DNA of 64,000 nucleotides, from positions 153,486-217,485 of the forward strand of contig NZ_JRMV01000275.1 of NCBI RefSeq assembly GCF_000758755.1, given 5' to 3'. This DNA is from Actinomyces sp. S6-Spd3 (GTDB lineage: Bacteria > Actinomycetota > Actinomycetes > Actinomycetales > Actinomycetaceae). Numbering within the stretch: the stretch's first letter is position 1; every line of letters starts with the position of its first letter. Shown here piece after piece: positions 52,534 to 61,730 of this stretch. The notes beneath the pieces were generated by a model. It had not been told where the DNA came from. It made no database searches and saw only the letters and a list, made by a program, of their open reading frames with translations. The position numbers and the translations under genes are program-made.

Positions 52534-53754
52534 TCAGTCCTCTTCGGCGAACTTGATGGAACCGGAGGCCTTGAAACGCTCGATATCCGCATCTGAGAAA
52601 CCGCTGCGGTGGAGGACATCTCGAGTGTCTTCACCCAATGCGGGCATCGGACGCCAGAAACCGCCGGGGCGATGTGCAAAACGAGGAACCGTATTCAGGC
52701 CCTTGATCGTCTCCCCTTCGCGGTTCTCCCACTCCATGAAGTTTCCGCGCAGCTTGGTGTGTTCTTCGGCCATGAGGTCGTCGAAATCCAAGCACTTCTG
52801 AGCAGCGATCTTGTGGGCAACAAAATCTGCCTCAACATCGTCGACGTTCTGGGTGAGCAGGTACTCTTCCAGTTTTTGCTCGATCAACGAGGCCTTGGGG
52901 CCGTCAAGCCACAGCGCTGAGGTGTCCTCGGGGTACTCTTCTGTCCCCCACAGATCACCCAGACCAATGACCTCGAGCAGGTACTTGTTCTGAGGAATGC
53001 CGTAGCAGCACAGACCCAAGACACCATCCTTGGTCTTGTACTGGCCGATCGCGCACAGGTTCTGGTGACGAGCGCCCGCGCGCGGGTAGAGCACACCCTT
53101 ATTCATGTAGTCGATCATGTAGTAGCTGCCGACGCGCAGCATCGTTTCATACATTGCGATGTCGATCGACTCACCTTCTCCGGTGCGCTGAGCGCGGAAA
53201 ACCGCAGCCAGTGCAGAGGAGATCACCATGAGCGAGTTGAAGTAGTCACCGGTATAGGGCGCTGCCGTCATTGCTTCTTCAGGCGTGCCGTTCTGGTACA
53301 CGTAACCCGAATAGTCCTGGACGGTCAGATCATATGCCGCAGAGTGAACACGCTTGGGATCACCAACATGGCCGAAACCGGAAACGTGCACAATGACTAG
53401 GCGGGGGTTGACCTCCCACAGGAAGTCATCGGTGATCCCCTTTCGTGCCCACACCGGGCCCTTCGAGGATTCGATGAAGATATCCGCATCCTTGACCAGC
53501 GCGCGGATAATCTCTTTTCCTTCATCCGTGAAAGGATTCATCGAGATGGAGCGCTGATTACGTCGTTCCATCTCCTTGACGAACTCGGTATCACGCACAG
53601 AGTCACCACTGTAGGTGTTCTCAATCCAGGTGATATCGGCACCCCACTCCGACATAATTTCGCATGCGGTAGGAACAGCAATCTCCACCGCAGAGTAAAC
53701 GACCTTCAGGCCGTCAAGGTTGCCGTAGGACGGCTTATCAACGGGTAATGACAT
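52534..53754 (-). CDS. caiB: L-carnitine CoA-transferase CaiB (class III)
   Basis: 406 residues from the ATG at 53754 behind GGGAGG. Moves CoA between gamma-butyrobetainyl-CoA and crotonobetaine or carnitine, sparing ATP after priming by CaiC. The catalytic Asp170 is in PYTGDYF (Asp169 in E. coli CaiB, PYTADYF). Other close matches are DIFIESSKGPVWARKGITD, SGFGHVGDPKR, GEGESIDIAMYETMLR, and FWRPMPALGEDT. It lies 19 bases after caiA. Confidence 0.94.
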   Translation of the reverse strand: MSLPVDKPSYGNLDGLKVVYSAVEIAVPTACEIMSEWGADITWIENTYSGDSVRDTEFVKEMERRNQRSISMNPFTDEGKEIIRALVKDADIFIESSKGPVWARKGITDDFLWEVNPRLVIVHVSGFGHVGDPKRVHSAAYDLTVQDYSGYVYQNGTPEEAMTAAPYTGDYFNSLMVISSALAAVFRAQRTGEGESIDIAMYETMLRVGSYYMIDYMNKGVLYPRAGARHQNLCAIGQYKTKDGVLGLCCYGIPQNKYLLEVIGLGDLWGTEEYPEDTSALWLDGPKASLIEQKLEEYLLTQNVDDVEADFVAHKIAAQKCLDFDDLMAEEHTKLRGNFMEWENREGETIKGLNTVPRFAHRPGGFWRPMPALGEDTRDVLHRSGFSDADIERFKASGSIKFAEED

Positions 53755-53773
53755 CAGATACACCTCCCGCCGA

Positions 53774-54907
53774 TCAGCGGTATTCCTTCAGAGCTGCACG
53801 GCCTGCGGTGAGGATCATCATTTCGTCAGTGCCACCGCTGACGCGGTCAACGCGCAGGTCGCGGAACATACGCTGGACGCGGTGTTCACCGGTAATACCG
53901 ACGCCTGCCAGAACCTGAAGAGCATTATCGACGACCTCAAATGCTGCGTGTGCGCAGTAGTACTTCGCCATGGAGCAGTCACCACGGCCAAGCAGACCGT
54001 TATCGTGCTTCCATGCAATTTCGTAGAGCATGTTGCGCATATTGGTGAGCGCAACCTTCATGTCCGCGAACTTGAGCTGGATGAGCTGGTGGCGGGCAAT
54101 TGCCTGTCCACCCTGGACACGCTGGTTGGCGTAGCGCGCTGCGTCCTCGAAGGCGCAGTAGGCCTGGCCGTAGTTGGTCAGAGCAACAAGGAAACGCTCA
54201 AGATCGAAGTCGGCGACTCCGCGGCGGAATCCATTTCCTTCAGTTCCGAAGAGGTCTTCTTCGCGAAGTTCGACGTTATCGAAGTAGATATCGCAGCAAG
54301 AGTCCATGCGCAGGCCCAGCTTGTGCAGGGGTTCCTTGGTAATGCCCGGCAGGGACATATCGACAAACCATTCGGTGTAGGTGTCCATGTTGTCGCTATC
54401 GCGAGCCATGACAACCAGGTAAGGCACGTACTTGGAGGAAGTAATAAAGGTCTTGTGACCGTTCAGATAGACCTTACCGTCCTTACGGGTGTAGGTCGTG
54501 CGCATGTCATCCCACGATGATCCTGCACTCGGCTCGGTCATTGCGTAGTTGAGCATCTGCTTACCGGTGCCCACGAAGGAAAGGATCTTTTCCTTCTGTT
54601 CCTCGGTGCCTTCACGCAGAACGGTATCCCAGCAGGGAAGCTGGTAGAGAACGTAGGTGGGGCCACCGGCGCGGCCAAGGGCCTCGTAAGCGGCGGTAAG
54701 GGTTACCCAATCGGCCCCCAGACCGCCGTTTTCCTCAGGAAGGAGGATCTGGTCAAAACCGAGCTCGCAAATGGCCGAAACCCATTCCTGGGGGTATTCG
54801 GAGCGTTCATCGCATTCCTGGAAGTACTTCTCCCAGTTACGCGACTCCATCAATTCGGTGAATCCATCGACCATCAATTGCTGGTCTTCGCTCAGTGAAA
54901 AGTCCAT
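53774..54907 (-). CDS. caiA: Crotonobetainyl-CoA reductase CaiA (acyl-CoA dehydrogenase family)
   Basis: 377 residues from the ATG at 54907 (AGGAAG site). Reduces crotonobetainyl-CoA to gamma-butyrobetainyl-CoA using electrons from FixABCX. Segments closely matching E. coli Cai[70 protein letters not shown], and [18 protein letters not shown]. Where most acyl-CoA dehydrogenases have the catalytic Glu (YEGT) this protein has SGGT, as does E. coli CaiA, in line with a reductase role. It lies 40 bases after the esterase gene. Confidence 0.95.
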   Translation of the reverse strand: MDFSLSEDQQLMVDGFTELMESRNWEKYFQECDERSEYPQEWVSAICELGFDQILLPEENGGLGADWVTLTAAYEALGRAGGPTYVLYQLPCWDTVLREGTEEQKEKILSFVGTGKQMLNYAMTEPSAGSSWDDMRTTYTRKDGKVYLNGHKTFITSSKYVPYLVVMARDSDNMDTYTEWFVDMSLPGITKEPLHKLGLRMDSCCDIYFDNVELREEDLFGTEGNGFRRGVADFDLERFLVALTNYGQAYCAFEDAARYANQRVQGGQAIARHQLIQLKFADMKVALTNMRNMLYEIAWKHDNGLLGRGDCSMAKYYCAHAAFEVVDNALQVLAGVGITGEHRVQRMFRDLRVDRVSGGTDEMMILTAGRAALKEYR

Positions 54908-54947
54908 TTTGCTTCCTATCGTCAGTGATGTGAAATGTGTGAGTTTC

Positions 54948-55928
54948 TTAGATTTTGTGGCTGTGGAAGAAGTCAGCGGCCCGCCGCATCGCATCGATCG
55001 TGTCATCCAACATCCGAGAATGATGAAGGAATGCGTGGATGACCTTCGGATAGACGACGAATTCGTTATCCACCCCCGCGATATCAAGCAGTTCGTGGAG
55101 CGCCTCGGAATCGTCTTTGAGAGGATCCAAGCCTGCGGCCACGATGAAACAGGGAGGGACTGCCGAAGACATATCGTTATCCAAAATATTCACGTAAGGT
55201 TCGCGAATCTTTTCAAGGTCCCCAAGGTAGGCCTTGAGATAGTACTCGTAATCGGCTTCGGTAAGCCCATCCCAAGGACCGCCCAACAGTCGCATCGAAC
55301 GAGAGTCACGCAAGCCGTATGCTCCGTAGAAGAGCAACATGCTGCGCGCGTTCACAGCTTTGCCGTGATCACGCAGGTAGAGCAGCGCACCGAATGCCAT
55401 ATTTGCACCCGCACTGTCCCCCGAGAAGGAGACATCCTGAGGATCAATTCCCCACTCCTGAGCGTGCTGGACGATGTAGTCGGTGACGTCTGAAATTTCT
55501 TCAATCGGCTGCGGGTATTGCGCTTCCGGAGAGAGCGTATAGCCCACTGAAACGACGATGGCTCCTGTGAGCGAGGCAATCGTGCGCGTGATGCGATCAT
55601 GGGTATCGACATCGCCGATCAACCAGCCGCCACCGTGAACATAAACAATCAGGGGGCGAGCAGATTCGTTATGTTCTTCTTCCGAGGCCTGGGGGACGTA
55701 GCGGCGCACCGGGATACTCCCGTAACGCGTCGGGACCATTCGATCTTCCGCGCTTTCCACATGCGGACCGCCCTCGTTCCAGAAACGGCGTTCACTGCGA
55801 TAGGCCTGTCGCATCTCTTCGATGCTCTGATCGGTCGAGTATGCGTCTTTTGCCAGCTCGTTTTGCTTGGCAACGACGGCGCCCATCTGCTCACTCCACA
55901 TGCTGGGAACATCAAGTTTGTGTGCCAC
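54948..55928 (-). CDS. HSL-family alpha/beta hydrolase (carboxylesterase)
   Basis: 326 residues from the GTG at 55928 with AAGGAGG. Hormone-sensitive-lipase-type esterase: oxyanion motif HGGGW at 98-102, nucleophile Ser172 in GDSAG, acid Asp268 in GLDPLKDD and His298 in VIHAFLHH. No signal peptide, so it acts in the cytoplasm. Such an enzyme is not part of known cai operons. Position between the permease and caiA suggests it frees the acid from an imported ester, for example an acylcarnitine or phenolic ester; this is inference. Confidence 0.87.
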   Translation of the reverse strand: MAHKLDVPSMWSEQMGAVVAKQNELAKDAYSTDQSIEEMRQAYRSERRFWNEGGPHVESAEDRMVPTRYGSIPVRRYVPQASEEEHNESARPLIVYVHGGGWLIGDVDTHDRITRTIASLTGAIVVSVGYTLSPEAQYPQPIEEISDVTDYIVQHAQEWGIDPQDVSFSGDSAGANMAFGALLYLRDHGKAVNARSMLLFYGAYGLRDSRSMRLLGGPWDGLTEADYEYYLKAYLGDLEKIREPYVNILDNDMSSAVPPCFIVAAGLDPLKDDSEALHELLDIAGVDNEFVVYPKVIHAFLHHSRMLDDTIDAMRRAADFFHSHKI

Positions 55929-55956
55929 TACGTCCTCCTTCCTCAGTACGTGGTTT

Positions 55957-57267
55957 TCAGGCCTCGACGTTCTTCTTCTCGCGAATACGAATCACGACAA
56001 CCAGAGCGATCGCACAAACTGCTGCCAGAAGGGCTGCGCCGCCAAGGATCATGAAGATCTGATGGAACGCTGATTCTTGTGCATCACCTGCGGCGTCGCG
56101 AATCGAGCCAAACCAGGTGTAGGAGAAGGTATCGGGAAGGAAGCCGATGACCGAGAGCAGGCCCGAGGCCGTACCAAAGACCGCGGGAGCGACCTTACCC
56201 TCAGTGAGCTGCGAGGAAACAATGCCGAAGACACCGTTGGCAATGAAGGCCAAGACGATCACCAATCCAGCGGTGAGGATAGCGTTTGCACCCGAGGGCA
56301 GGACAGCGAATCCGGCAAAGAGCACAGCAACCAGCAACGAAGCAGCTGCAATGACACGCGAAGGCGAACCGACCTTCTCAGCAACCCATCCGAAGAAGGG
56401 AGCCGAGACCAGAGAAATACCATAGGTACGGACGGTTGCGACCATGGTGACCACTGCGGGAGCAAGCATCATGACCTTATTCATGTAGCCGGTGGTCTGG
56501 TTCACGCCGGTGTAGAAGAAGTAGACGAAGAACAAGGTGGCAGCTGCCAACCACACGACGGGGTTCGCCAAGACCTGTCCGATCTGCTTAACCGAGAAAC
56601 CGCCTTCGGTGGAGCCGATTTCGCCTTCAAACTTCGGAATGAAGAAGAAGGAGAGGACAGCGAGAACCATAATCAGGCCACCCAGGATGAAGAGCAGGGT
56701 ACGCATGGGGATGATGTCACCACGCGATGCGAGGTGGGCAACCAGCCATGAGTTGAAGAAGCCCAGGATCAGACCTGCGAGGCCGTAGAAAGCGTAAGAA
56801 AGACCAATGTTGCGCGAGTAGCCATTTTCATCGGAGATCAGGCGCACCAGCTTGTAACGAATACCCCACCAAATGAGGATGGTTGTGACGCCCATCGCGA
56901 CAAACAGGAAGCGAATCGTGGTCAGCGAGGGGAACATTGCGTACCAGAAGGTCAGCAGCGCAGTCAGACCGAAACCGACCCACGAAAGGGTACGAACGCG
57001 AACAATATCCGCCACGATACCGGAGGGCAGATAGCACACAAGTGCGGTCATAGCGTATGCGCTCAGAAGTGTACCCAGCGTGGTGGCAACGTTTTCGGGC
57101 GTAGCACCACCCGAGGCGATGAGGGCCTTACCCAGCGGTTCTTCGAAGACATACTGAAGATAGGCGGGGGTGTAAATGATCGAGCTACCGATCGAGACCA
57201 AGATCAGAAGGAAGATGCGGTGACCCGCGCTCAGGTCACTCGCTTTTCTCTCTGCAGAACCCAACAT
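55957..57267 (-). CDS. MFS permease, first gene of the cai unit
   Basis: 436 residues and about 12 transmembrane segments; the ATG follows AGAAAGG. It begins with a short cytoplasmic tail (MLGSAERKASDLSAGHR) and ends with a basic tail (RIREKKNVEA). Between are PSGIVADIVRVRTLSWVG in the loop after helix 2 and RYKLVRLISDENGYSRNIGL after helix 4, which place it in the MFS but not with a known substrate. It is not CaiT, which belongs to the BCCT family, and not close to the YaaU-like permease in the same unit. It heads the transcription unit, so import is probably the first step. Confidence 0.85.
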   Translation of the reverse strand: MLGSAERKASDLSAGHRIFLLILVSIGSSIIYTPAYLQYVFEEPLGKALIASGGATPENVATTLGTLLSAYAMTALVCYLPSGIVADIVRVRTLSWVGFGLTALLTFWYAMFPSLTTIRFLFVAMGVTTILIWWGIRYKLVRLISDENGYSRNIGLSYAFYGLAGLILGFFNSWLVAHLASRGDIIPMRTLLFILGGLIMVLAVLSFFFIPKFEGEIGSTEGGFSVKQIGQVLANPVVWLAAATLFFVYFFYTGVNQTTGYMNKVMMLAPAVVTMVATVRTYGISLVSAPFFGWVAEKVGSPSRVIAAASLLVAVLFAGFAVLPSGANAILTAGLVIVLAFIANGVFGIVSSQLTEGKVAPAVFGTASGLLSVIGFLPDTFSYTWFGSIRDAAGDAQESAFHQIFMILGGAALLAAVCAIALVVVIRIREKKNVEA

Positions 57268-57493
57268 GTGAAAGACCTTTCTATCACTGAAGAATAGAGT
57301 TCATCAGACTAGGGTGATACCGCACATATCCTGGACTACATTCGTCCATAATTGCGGCTTGTTCGTGCAGCATCCCGCCACTGGGGGCGGTGAATTTCTG
57401 CGAACATACATCGGTGTCGAAACACGATATGTCACAGGCAATAATCGCTGACACATCCCCAACGCTATCAATGGCGCCACACGAAAATGAGGG

Positions 57494-57507
57494 GTCTTTA
57501 GACCCAA
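57494..57507. promoter_or_regulatory. Palindrome GGGTCT-TT-AGACCC upstream of the cai unit
   Basis: Six-base perfect arms with a two-base centre, about 230 bases upstream of the MFS start. Size and symmetry suit a dimeric regulator such as the island's TetR protein, but no similar copy is seen near fixA, which weakens that link. Confidence 0.4.
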
Positions 57508-57525
57508 AGAATCAAATTTTTTCCG

Positions 57526-57540
57526 ACGAGATTCGTCGAT
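57526..57540. promoter_or_regulatory. Palindrome CGACGA-GAT-TCGTCG upstream of the cai unit
   Basis: Six-base perfect arms around a three-base centre, 18 bases from the previous palindrome and next to a T-run. Candidate operator for the cai unit. Confidence 0.4.
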
Positions 57541-57616
57541 AATTACCGTTTTTCTAAATAACTGAGATGACACCCTGATGGCGATAAACAGGCTGTTGCA
57601 AAGGCACAAATATGCC

Positions 57617-57648
57617 GTGTGGGGCGAAGGATTTCCTTCGCCCCACAC
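57617..57648 (-). terminator. Hairpin downstream of pnp
   Basis: GTGTGGGGCGAAGG, loop ATTT, CCTTCGCCCCACAC: a perfect 14-base stem 51 bases after the pnp stop. Only a weak U-rich stretch (ATATTTG on the minus strand) follows. It separates pnp from the cai unit. Confidence 0.75.
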
Positions 57649-57698
57649 AGGGTTTAAGGTTCGTCAACGCGTCCTAGGACAGCGCCCTCAGCGCGAGG

Positions 57699-60053
57699 TC
57701 ACTCCTCGTCAGAGCCTTCTGCCGCGGCCTCGTCGTCTTCACGGCGACGACGAGTGCGGGTGCGGGGACGACGCTCGCGACGCTCACGGCGCTCGGGACG
57801 CTCTGAGCGCTCGCGGCGGCGAGGCTGTTCATCGCTGGCCTCGAGTTCACCGGTTTCGCCATCGACGACGGCGTACAGGCTGAGCTTACCGCGGTCACCA
57901 ATCTCGTGAATCTCGACCTCGACTTGCTGGCCAACCTGCAGCACATCTTCAACCGAATCAATGCGCTTGCCGCCGACCAGGCGACGGACCTGCGAAATGT
58001 GCAGGAGACCATCCTTGCCGGGGGTCAGGGAAACGAAGGCACCGAAGGAGGTCGTCTTGACGACGGTTCCCACGAAGCGCTCCCCCACCTCGGGCATCTG
58101 TGGGTTGGCGATCTGGTTGACCATTGCACGTGCAGCTTCTGCAGCTTCACCGGTCGATGCACCGATGTAAACGGTTCCATCGTCTTCAATGGTGAGTTCC
58201 GCGCCAGTGTCTTCCTGGATCTGGTTGATCATCTTGCCCTTGGGACCAATGACCTCGCCAATCTTGTCGACGGGGACCTGGACGGTGATGATGCGAGGAG
58301 CGTAGGGGCTCATCTCATCGGGAGCGTCAATTGCCTGCTCCATCAGGTCAAGGATCTGCAAACGTGCATCGCGGGCCTGTGCCAGCGCGCCACGCAGCAC
58401 CTGGGAGTCGATACCATCGAGCTTGGTATCCAGCTGCAAAGCGGTAATGAACTCGCGGGTACCGGCGACCTTGAAGTCCATGTCGCCGAAGCCGTCTTCA
58501 GCACCCAGAATGTCGGTCAGGGTGACGGCCTTCTGCTTGCCATCAACTTCACCGGTCATGAGGCCCATTGCGATACCAGCGACGGGGGCGCGCAGCGGCA
58601 CACCAGCCTGGAGCAGCGACAGGGTCGATGCACACACAGAGCCCATCGAAGAAGAACCGTTGGATCCCATGGTCTCGGAGACCTGGCGGATTGCGTAGGG
58701 GAACTCTTCGCGTGAAGGAATCACGGGCTTGAGAGCGCGCTCTGCAAGGTCACCGTGGCCGATTTCGCGACGCTTGGGCGAGCCAACGCGGCCGGTTTCA
58801 CCGGTCGAGTACGGCGGGAAGTTGTACTGGTGCATGTAGCGCTTCGCCGTAATGGGCGAAAGGTTATCAAGCTGCTGTTCCATGCGGAGCATGGCCAGTG
58901 TCGTCACGCCCAGAATCTGGGTTTCGCCGCGCTGGAAGAGAGCCGAACCGTGAACGCGAGGCAGAACTTCGACCTCTGCGCTCAGGGAGCGGATGGTGCG
59001 CAGCGAACGACCGTCCATGCGGATTTCTTCGCGCAGAGTGCGGTTACGGATGGTTTGCTTCTCGAGGGAGCGGAAAGCTGCCTTGAGTTCCTTCTCAGCT
59101 TCGGGCCACTCTTCTGCCAAAGCTTCAAGCATCTCTGCCTTGACGGCGTCCACAGCTTCTTCGCGAGCAAGCTTGCCCTCGGTGAGGAGTGCCTTGGCGA
59201 GCTTATCGCCAACCCACTGCTCAACAGCGGTGTACTGCTCATCCGTGTAATCGAGGAAGATCGGGAATTCGGTGGTTTCCTTCGAGGCGACAGCAGCAAC
59301 CTTCATCTGGGCTTCGCACAGCGCGCGGATGAAGGGCTTGGCAGCTTCGAGACCGTCAGCGACCACATCTTCGGTAGGAGCAACGGCGCCTGCCTGAATC
59401 AGGTCCCATTCGTTTTCGCCGCCGCCAGCTTCGACCATCATGATCGCAACGTCTTCGCCACCATCTTCAGTGGTGACGATACGGCCTGCGACAACGATGT
59501 TGAAGACAGAGCGTTCCATCTCCGACCAGCGCGGGAATGCCACCCACTGGCCGTCGATGAGAGCCAGACGGGTACCGGCAATGGGGCCGGAGAAGGGCAG
59601 ACCAGCAATCTGGGTCGACATGGAGGCCGCGTTAATCGCCAGCACGTCATAGGCGTCGTTCGGGTGTGCAGCCAGGACGGTTGCGACAACCTGAACCTCG
59701 TTGCGCAGGCCCTTCTTGAATCCGGGGCGCAGCGGGCGGTCGATCAGACGAGCCGCAAGAATTGCCTCGGTTCCGGGACGGCCTTCACGGCGGAAGAAGG
59801 ATCCGGGGATACGACCCGCAGCGTAGGAACGTTCCTCAACGTCAACGGTCAGCGGGAAAAAGTCGAACTGGTCCTTGGGCTGCTTGCCCGCGGTGGTTGC
59901 GGAAAGAATCGCAGTTTCATCATCAAGATAGGCCATGGCCGCACCTGCGGCCTGCTTGGCGAGGCGGCCAGTTTCAAAGCGGACAACGCGCTTACCGAAA
60001 CGACCATTGTCGATGATCGCCTCTGCAGAGACGATATCTTCGCCTTCCATCAT
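57699..60053 (-). CDS. pnp: Polyribonucleotide nucleotidyltransferase (PNPase)
   Basis: Phosphorolytic 3'-exoribonuclease of 784 residues. Two RNase PH domains (the first with [20 protein letters not shown], the second with [16 protein letters not shown]), a KH domain ([20 protein letters not shown]) and an S1 domain ([20 protein letters not shown]). After S1 comes a tail of about 55 residues very rich in Arg and Glu. The tail is longer than in E. coli. A second ATG one codon downstream is equally possible. It lies 243 bases after rpsO. Confidence 0.98.
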   Translation of the reverse strand: MMEGEDIVSAEAIIDNGRFGKRVVRFETGRLAKQAAGAAMAYLDDETAILSATTAGKQPKDQFDFFPLTVDVEERSYAAGRIPGSFFRREGRPGTEAILAARLIDRPLRPGFKKGLRNEVQVVATVLAAHPNDAYDVLAINAASMSTQIAGLPFSGPIAGTRLALIDGQWVAFPRWSEMERSVFNIVVAGRIVTTEDGGEDVAIMMVEAGGGENEWDLIQAGAVAPTEDVVADGLEAAKPFIRALCEAQMKVAAVASKETTEFPIFLDYTDEQYTAVEQWVGDKLAKALLTEGKLAREEAVDAVKAEMLEALAEEWPEAEKELKAAFRSLEKQTIRNRTLREEIRMDGRSLRTIRSLSAEVEVLPRVHGSALFQRGETQILGVTTLAMLRMEQQLDNLSPITAKRYMHQYNFPPYSTGETGRVGSPKRREIGHGDLAERALKPVIPSREEFPYAIRQVSETMGSNGSSSMGSVCASTLSLLQAGVPLRAPVAGIAMGLMTGEVDGKQKAVTLTDILGAEDGFGDMDFKVAGTREFITALQLDTKLDGIDSQVLRGALAQARDARLQILDLMEQAIDAPDEMSPYAPRIITVQVPVDKIGEVIGPKGKMINQIQEDTGAELTIEDDGTVYIGASTGEAAEAARAMVNQIANPQMPEVGERFVGTVVKTTSFGAFVSLTPGKDGLLHISQVRRLVGGKRIDSVEDVLQVGQQVEVEIHEIGDRGKLSLYAVVDGETGELEASDEQPRRRERSERPERRERRERRPRTRTRRRREDDEAAAEGSDEE

Positions 60054-60256
60054 ATGTGTGTTCTCCTTGAATTTACGTGTTTCACACTACTTGGGCGTTC
60101 GTATCGGCCTTCGATCGAAGTCCACGGCTTTGATCCGGCTCTTCCCATATCACTTTGGGCGCCAGAGAAGCCGTAAACCACTGTCGAAAACCGCGCACGT
60201 TCACGCCTCTATCAAACTATTGAGTTATTGCGCGAGCACCTTGCCCACACGTAGTG

Positions 60257-60291
60257 ATCCGGCTCGATTCCAACAGGGAATCGAGCCGGAT
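60257..60291 (-). terminator. Hairpin between rpsO and pnp
   Basis: ATCCGGCTCGATTCC, loop AACAG, GGAATCGAGCCGGAT: a perfect 15-base stem five bases after the rpsO stop. Without a U-run it may act as terminator, RNase processing site or both; the rpsO-pnp junction is a known processing site in E. coli. Confidence 0.7.
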
Positions 60292-60296
60292 GACAA

Positions 60297-60566
60297 TCAG
60301 CGACGCAGGCCCAGTCGTTCGATCAGTGAGCGGTAACGCTCAATGTCGACCTCAGCGAGGTAGCCGAGGAGGCGACGACGACGACCAACCAGCAGCAGCA
60401 GACCACGACGTGAGTGGTGATCGTGCTTGTGAGTCTTGAAGTGCTCGGTCAGATCCTTGATTCGCTGGGTCAGCAGCGCAATCTGGACCTCGGGGGAGCC
60501 GGTGTCACCCTCGTGGGTAGCGTACTCGGCGATGATCTGATCCTTGACGTCCTTGCTCAGTGGCAC
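60297..60566 (-). CDS. rpsO: 30S ribosomal protein S15
   Basis: 89 residues from the GTG at 60566, which follows AAGGAG at ideal spacing and gives the standard length and start ([20 protein letters not shown]). Core S15 pattern: [35 protein letters not shown], and [20 protein letters not shown]. It binds 16S rRNA early in 30S assembly. Upstream in-frame ATG codons (60581 and 60608) would add residues not found in the family. Confidence 0.97.
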   Translation of the reverse strand: MPLSKDVKDQIIAEYATHEGDTGSPEVQIALLTQRIKDLTEHFKTHKHDHHSRRGLLLLVGRRRRLLGYLAEVDIERYRSLIERLGLRR

Positions 60567-60728
60567 AGGCTTCTCCTTCATACTTGTTGCACGGAGCCAC
60601 AGGGCCATCCCCTGCGCATACTATCCGTGGCCGACATGACGGCATAGGCAAGTTTAGCATCTCATCTCAAAGCTTTTGTCGTGATCTGTAGCACGAGCGT
60701 CAACCGAGATCAGAGCCTATGGCACAGT

Positions 60729-61727
60729 TCAGCGCGCAGTCACTGCCTGCGGATCAACGCGCGTTGGTACACCAACGCCAAGAACATACGCAGTAACCCG
60801 AAGATCCTCATCCATACGACACAGCAGGGCATCCAAGGAATCAAAAGATTCCATCGCTCGAATACGACTCACGAACATAATCGATACGTTCTCTCCGTAG
60901 AGATTCAGGTCGCTTCTGCCCAGAACATGCGCTTCAACAGTGCGTACTTCACCGTCAAATTGAGGATTTGTCCCCACAGAAATCGCAGCGGGAAGGAACT
61001 CTGCCGCACCGCTGTCCCCGACGTGCCTGACAAGCCATCCAGCGTAGACGCCATCACCTGGAACGACACCTTCAATGTCATTGCACAGGTTTGCGGTGGG
61101 GAAACCCAACTCACGGCCTCGTTTATACCCATGCTCAACCGTGCCACGGATGCGGTGAAGATGACCAAGCACACGCGCCGCGCCAGAAACATCGCCTGCT
61201 TCAAGGAGTTCTCGCACCCAAGATGATGACCAGCGGCGCCCTTCAGGAGCTTCAACGTCCTCGACTGACTCGACTGTAAAACCAAATTCTTGGCCCAACT
61301 GCGTCAAAGTCGTAAGATCGCCGGAATTTTCACGGCCAAAACGGAAGTCTTTGCCGACGACAACTTCGACTGCCCCCAGCGCCTGAACTAGGTATTTCTC
61401 GACAAAGTCTCGAGGGGTGAGGGAATAGACCGAAGCGTCGTAGTGAATAACAAAAGTCGCATCCAAACCGGTTGCTGCCATCGCATCCAAACGATCCCGC
61501 AGCGGAGAAATAAGTTTGAGTGCAGTGTCAGGATTATGAACGATGCGGGGGTGGGGATCAAAAGTGCAAGCAACAGCCTTCACTCCCCTACTTCTTGCCC
61601 GAGCAACAGCTGTCGCAATCACCTGACGATGCCCCTCGTGCATCCCATCGAAATTGCCGATTGTCACCACCGACGTTATCTCGTTCGGGATTTCTTCAAT
61701 CGAACGCCAAATCTTCACAGTGGTCAC
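60729..61727 (-). CDS. ribF: Bifunctional riboflavin kinase/FAD synthetase RibF
   Basis: 332 residues. The N-terminal FMN adenylyltransferase domain shows VVTIGNFDGMHEGHRQVI and ACTFDPHPR, then VVVGKDFRFGRENSGDL and SSSWVRELLEAGDV. The C-terminal riboflavin kinase domain has GTVEHGYKRGRELGFPTANL and DGVYAGWL. It makes FMN and FAD, which the flavoproteins of the cai/fix island (CaiA, FixAB, FixC) need. It lies three bases after truB. Confidence 0.97.
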   Translation of the reverse strand: MTTVKIWRSIEEIPNEITSVVTIGNFDGMHEGHRQVIATAVARARSRGVKAVACTFDPHPRIVHNPDTALKLISPLRDRLDAMAATGLDATFVIHYDASVYSLTPRDFVEKYLVQALGAVEVVVGKDFRFGRENSGDLTTLTQLGQEFGFTVESVEDVEAPEGRRWSSSWVRELLEAGDVSGAARVLGHLHRIRGTVEHGYKRGRELGFPTANLCNDIEGVVPGDGVYAGWLVRHVGDSGAAEFLPAAISVGTNPQFDGEVRTVEAHVLGRSDLNLYGENVSIMFVSRIRAMESFDSLDALLCRMDEDLRVTAYVLGVGVPTRVDPQAVTAR

Positions 61728-61730
61728 TTT

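Larger units (their letters stand above)
57268..57698. other. Control region of the cai unit and pnp 3' region
   Basis: 431 bases without a credible gene. From the MFS end it holds the ribosome site, TATTCT on the minus strand about 25 bases before the start (possible -10 with a poor -35), two short palindromes near 57.5 kb, a T-rich stretch, and the hairpin following pnp. A 114-codon minus-strand open frame here has no coding signature. Confidence 0.6.

Noticed and set aside
48679..57267. Reading the island as a bile-acid (bai) operon
   Set aside because: A CoA ligase, CoA-transferase and MFS permease are shared, but there is no BaiE, BaiCD/BaiH or hydroxysteroid dehydrogenase, and CaiA, CaiB and CaiC match the carnitine proteins closely.
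57304..57648. 114-codon minus-strand open frame between pnp and the MFS gene
   Set aside because: It has no family similarity, no ribosome site, covers both palindromes and the pnp hairpin, and has an untypical amino acid make-up.
43061..57698. Attachment sites or transposon ends at the island edges
   Set aside because: I compared both edges by eye and saw no shared direct repeat, tRNA end, integrase or transposase.
58755..60176. 473-codon plus-strand open frame opposite pnp
   Set aside because: Mirror frame of a certain gene; no domain and no ribosome site.
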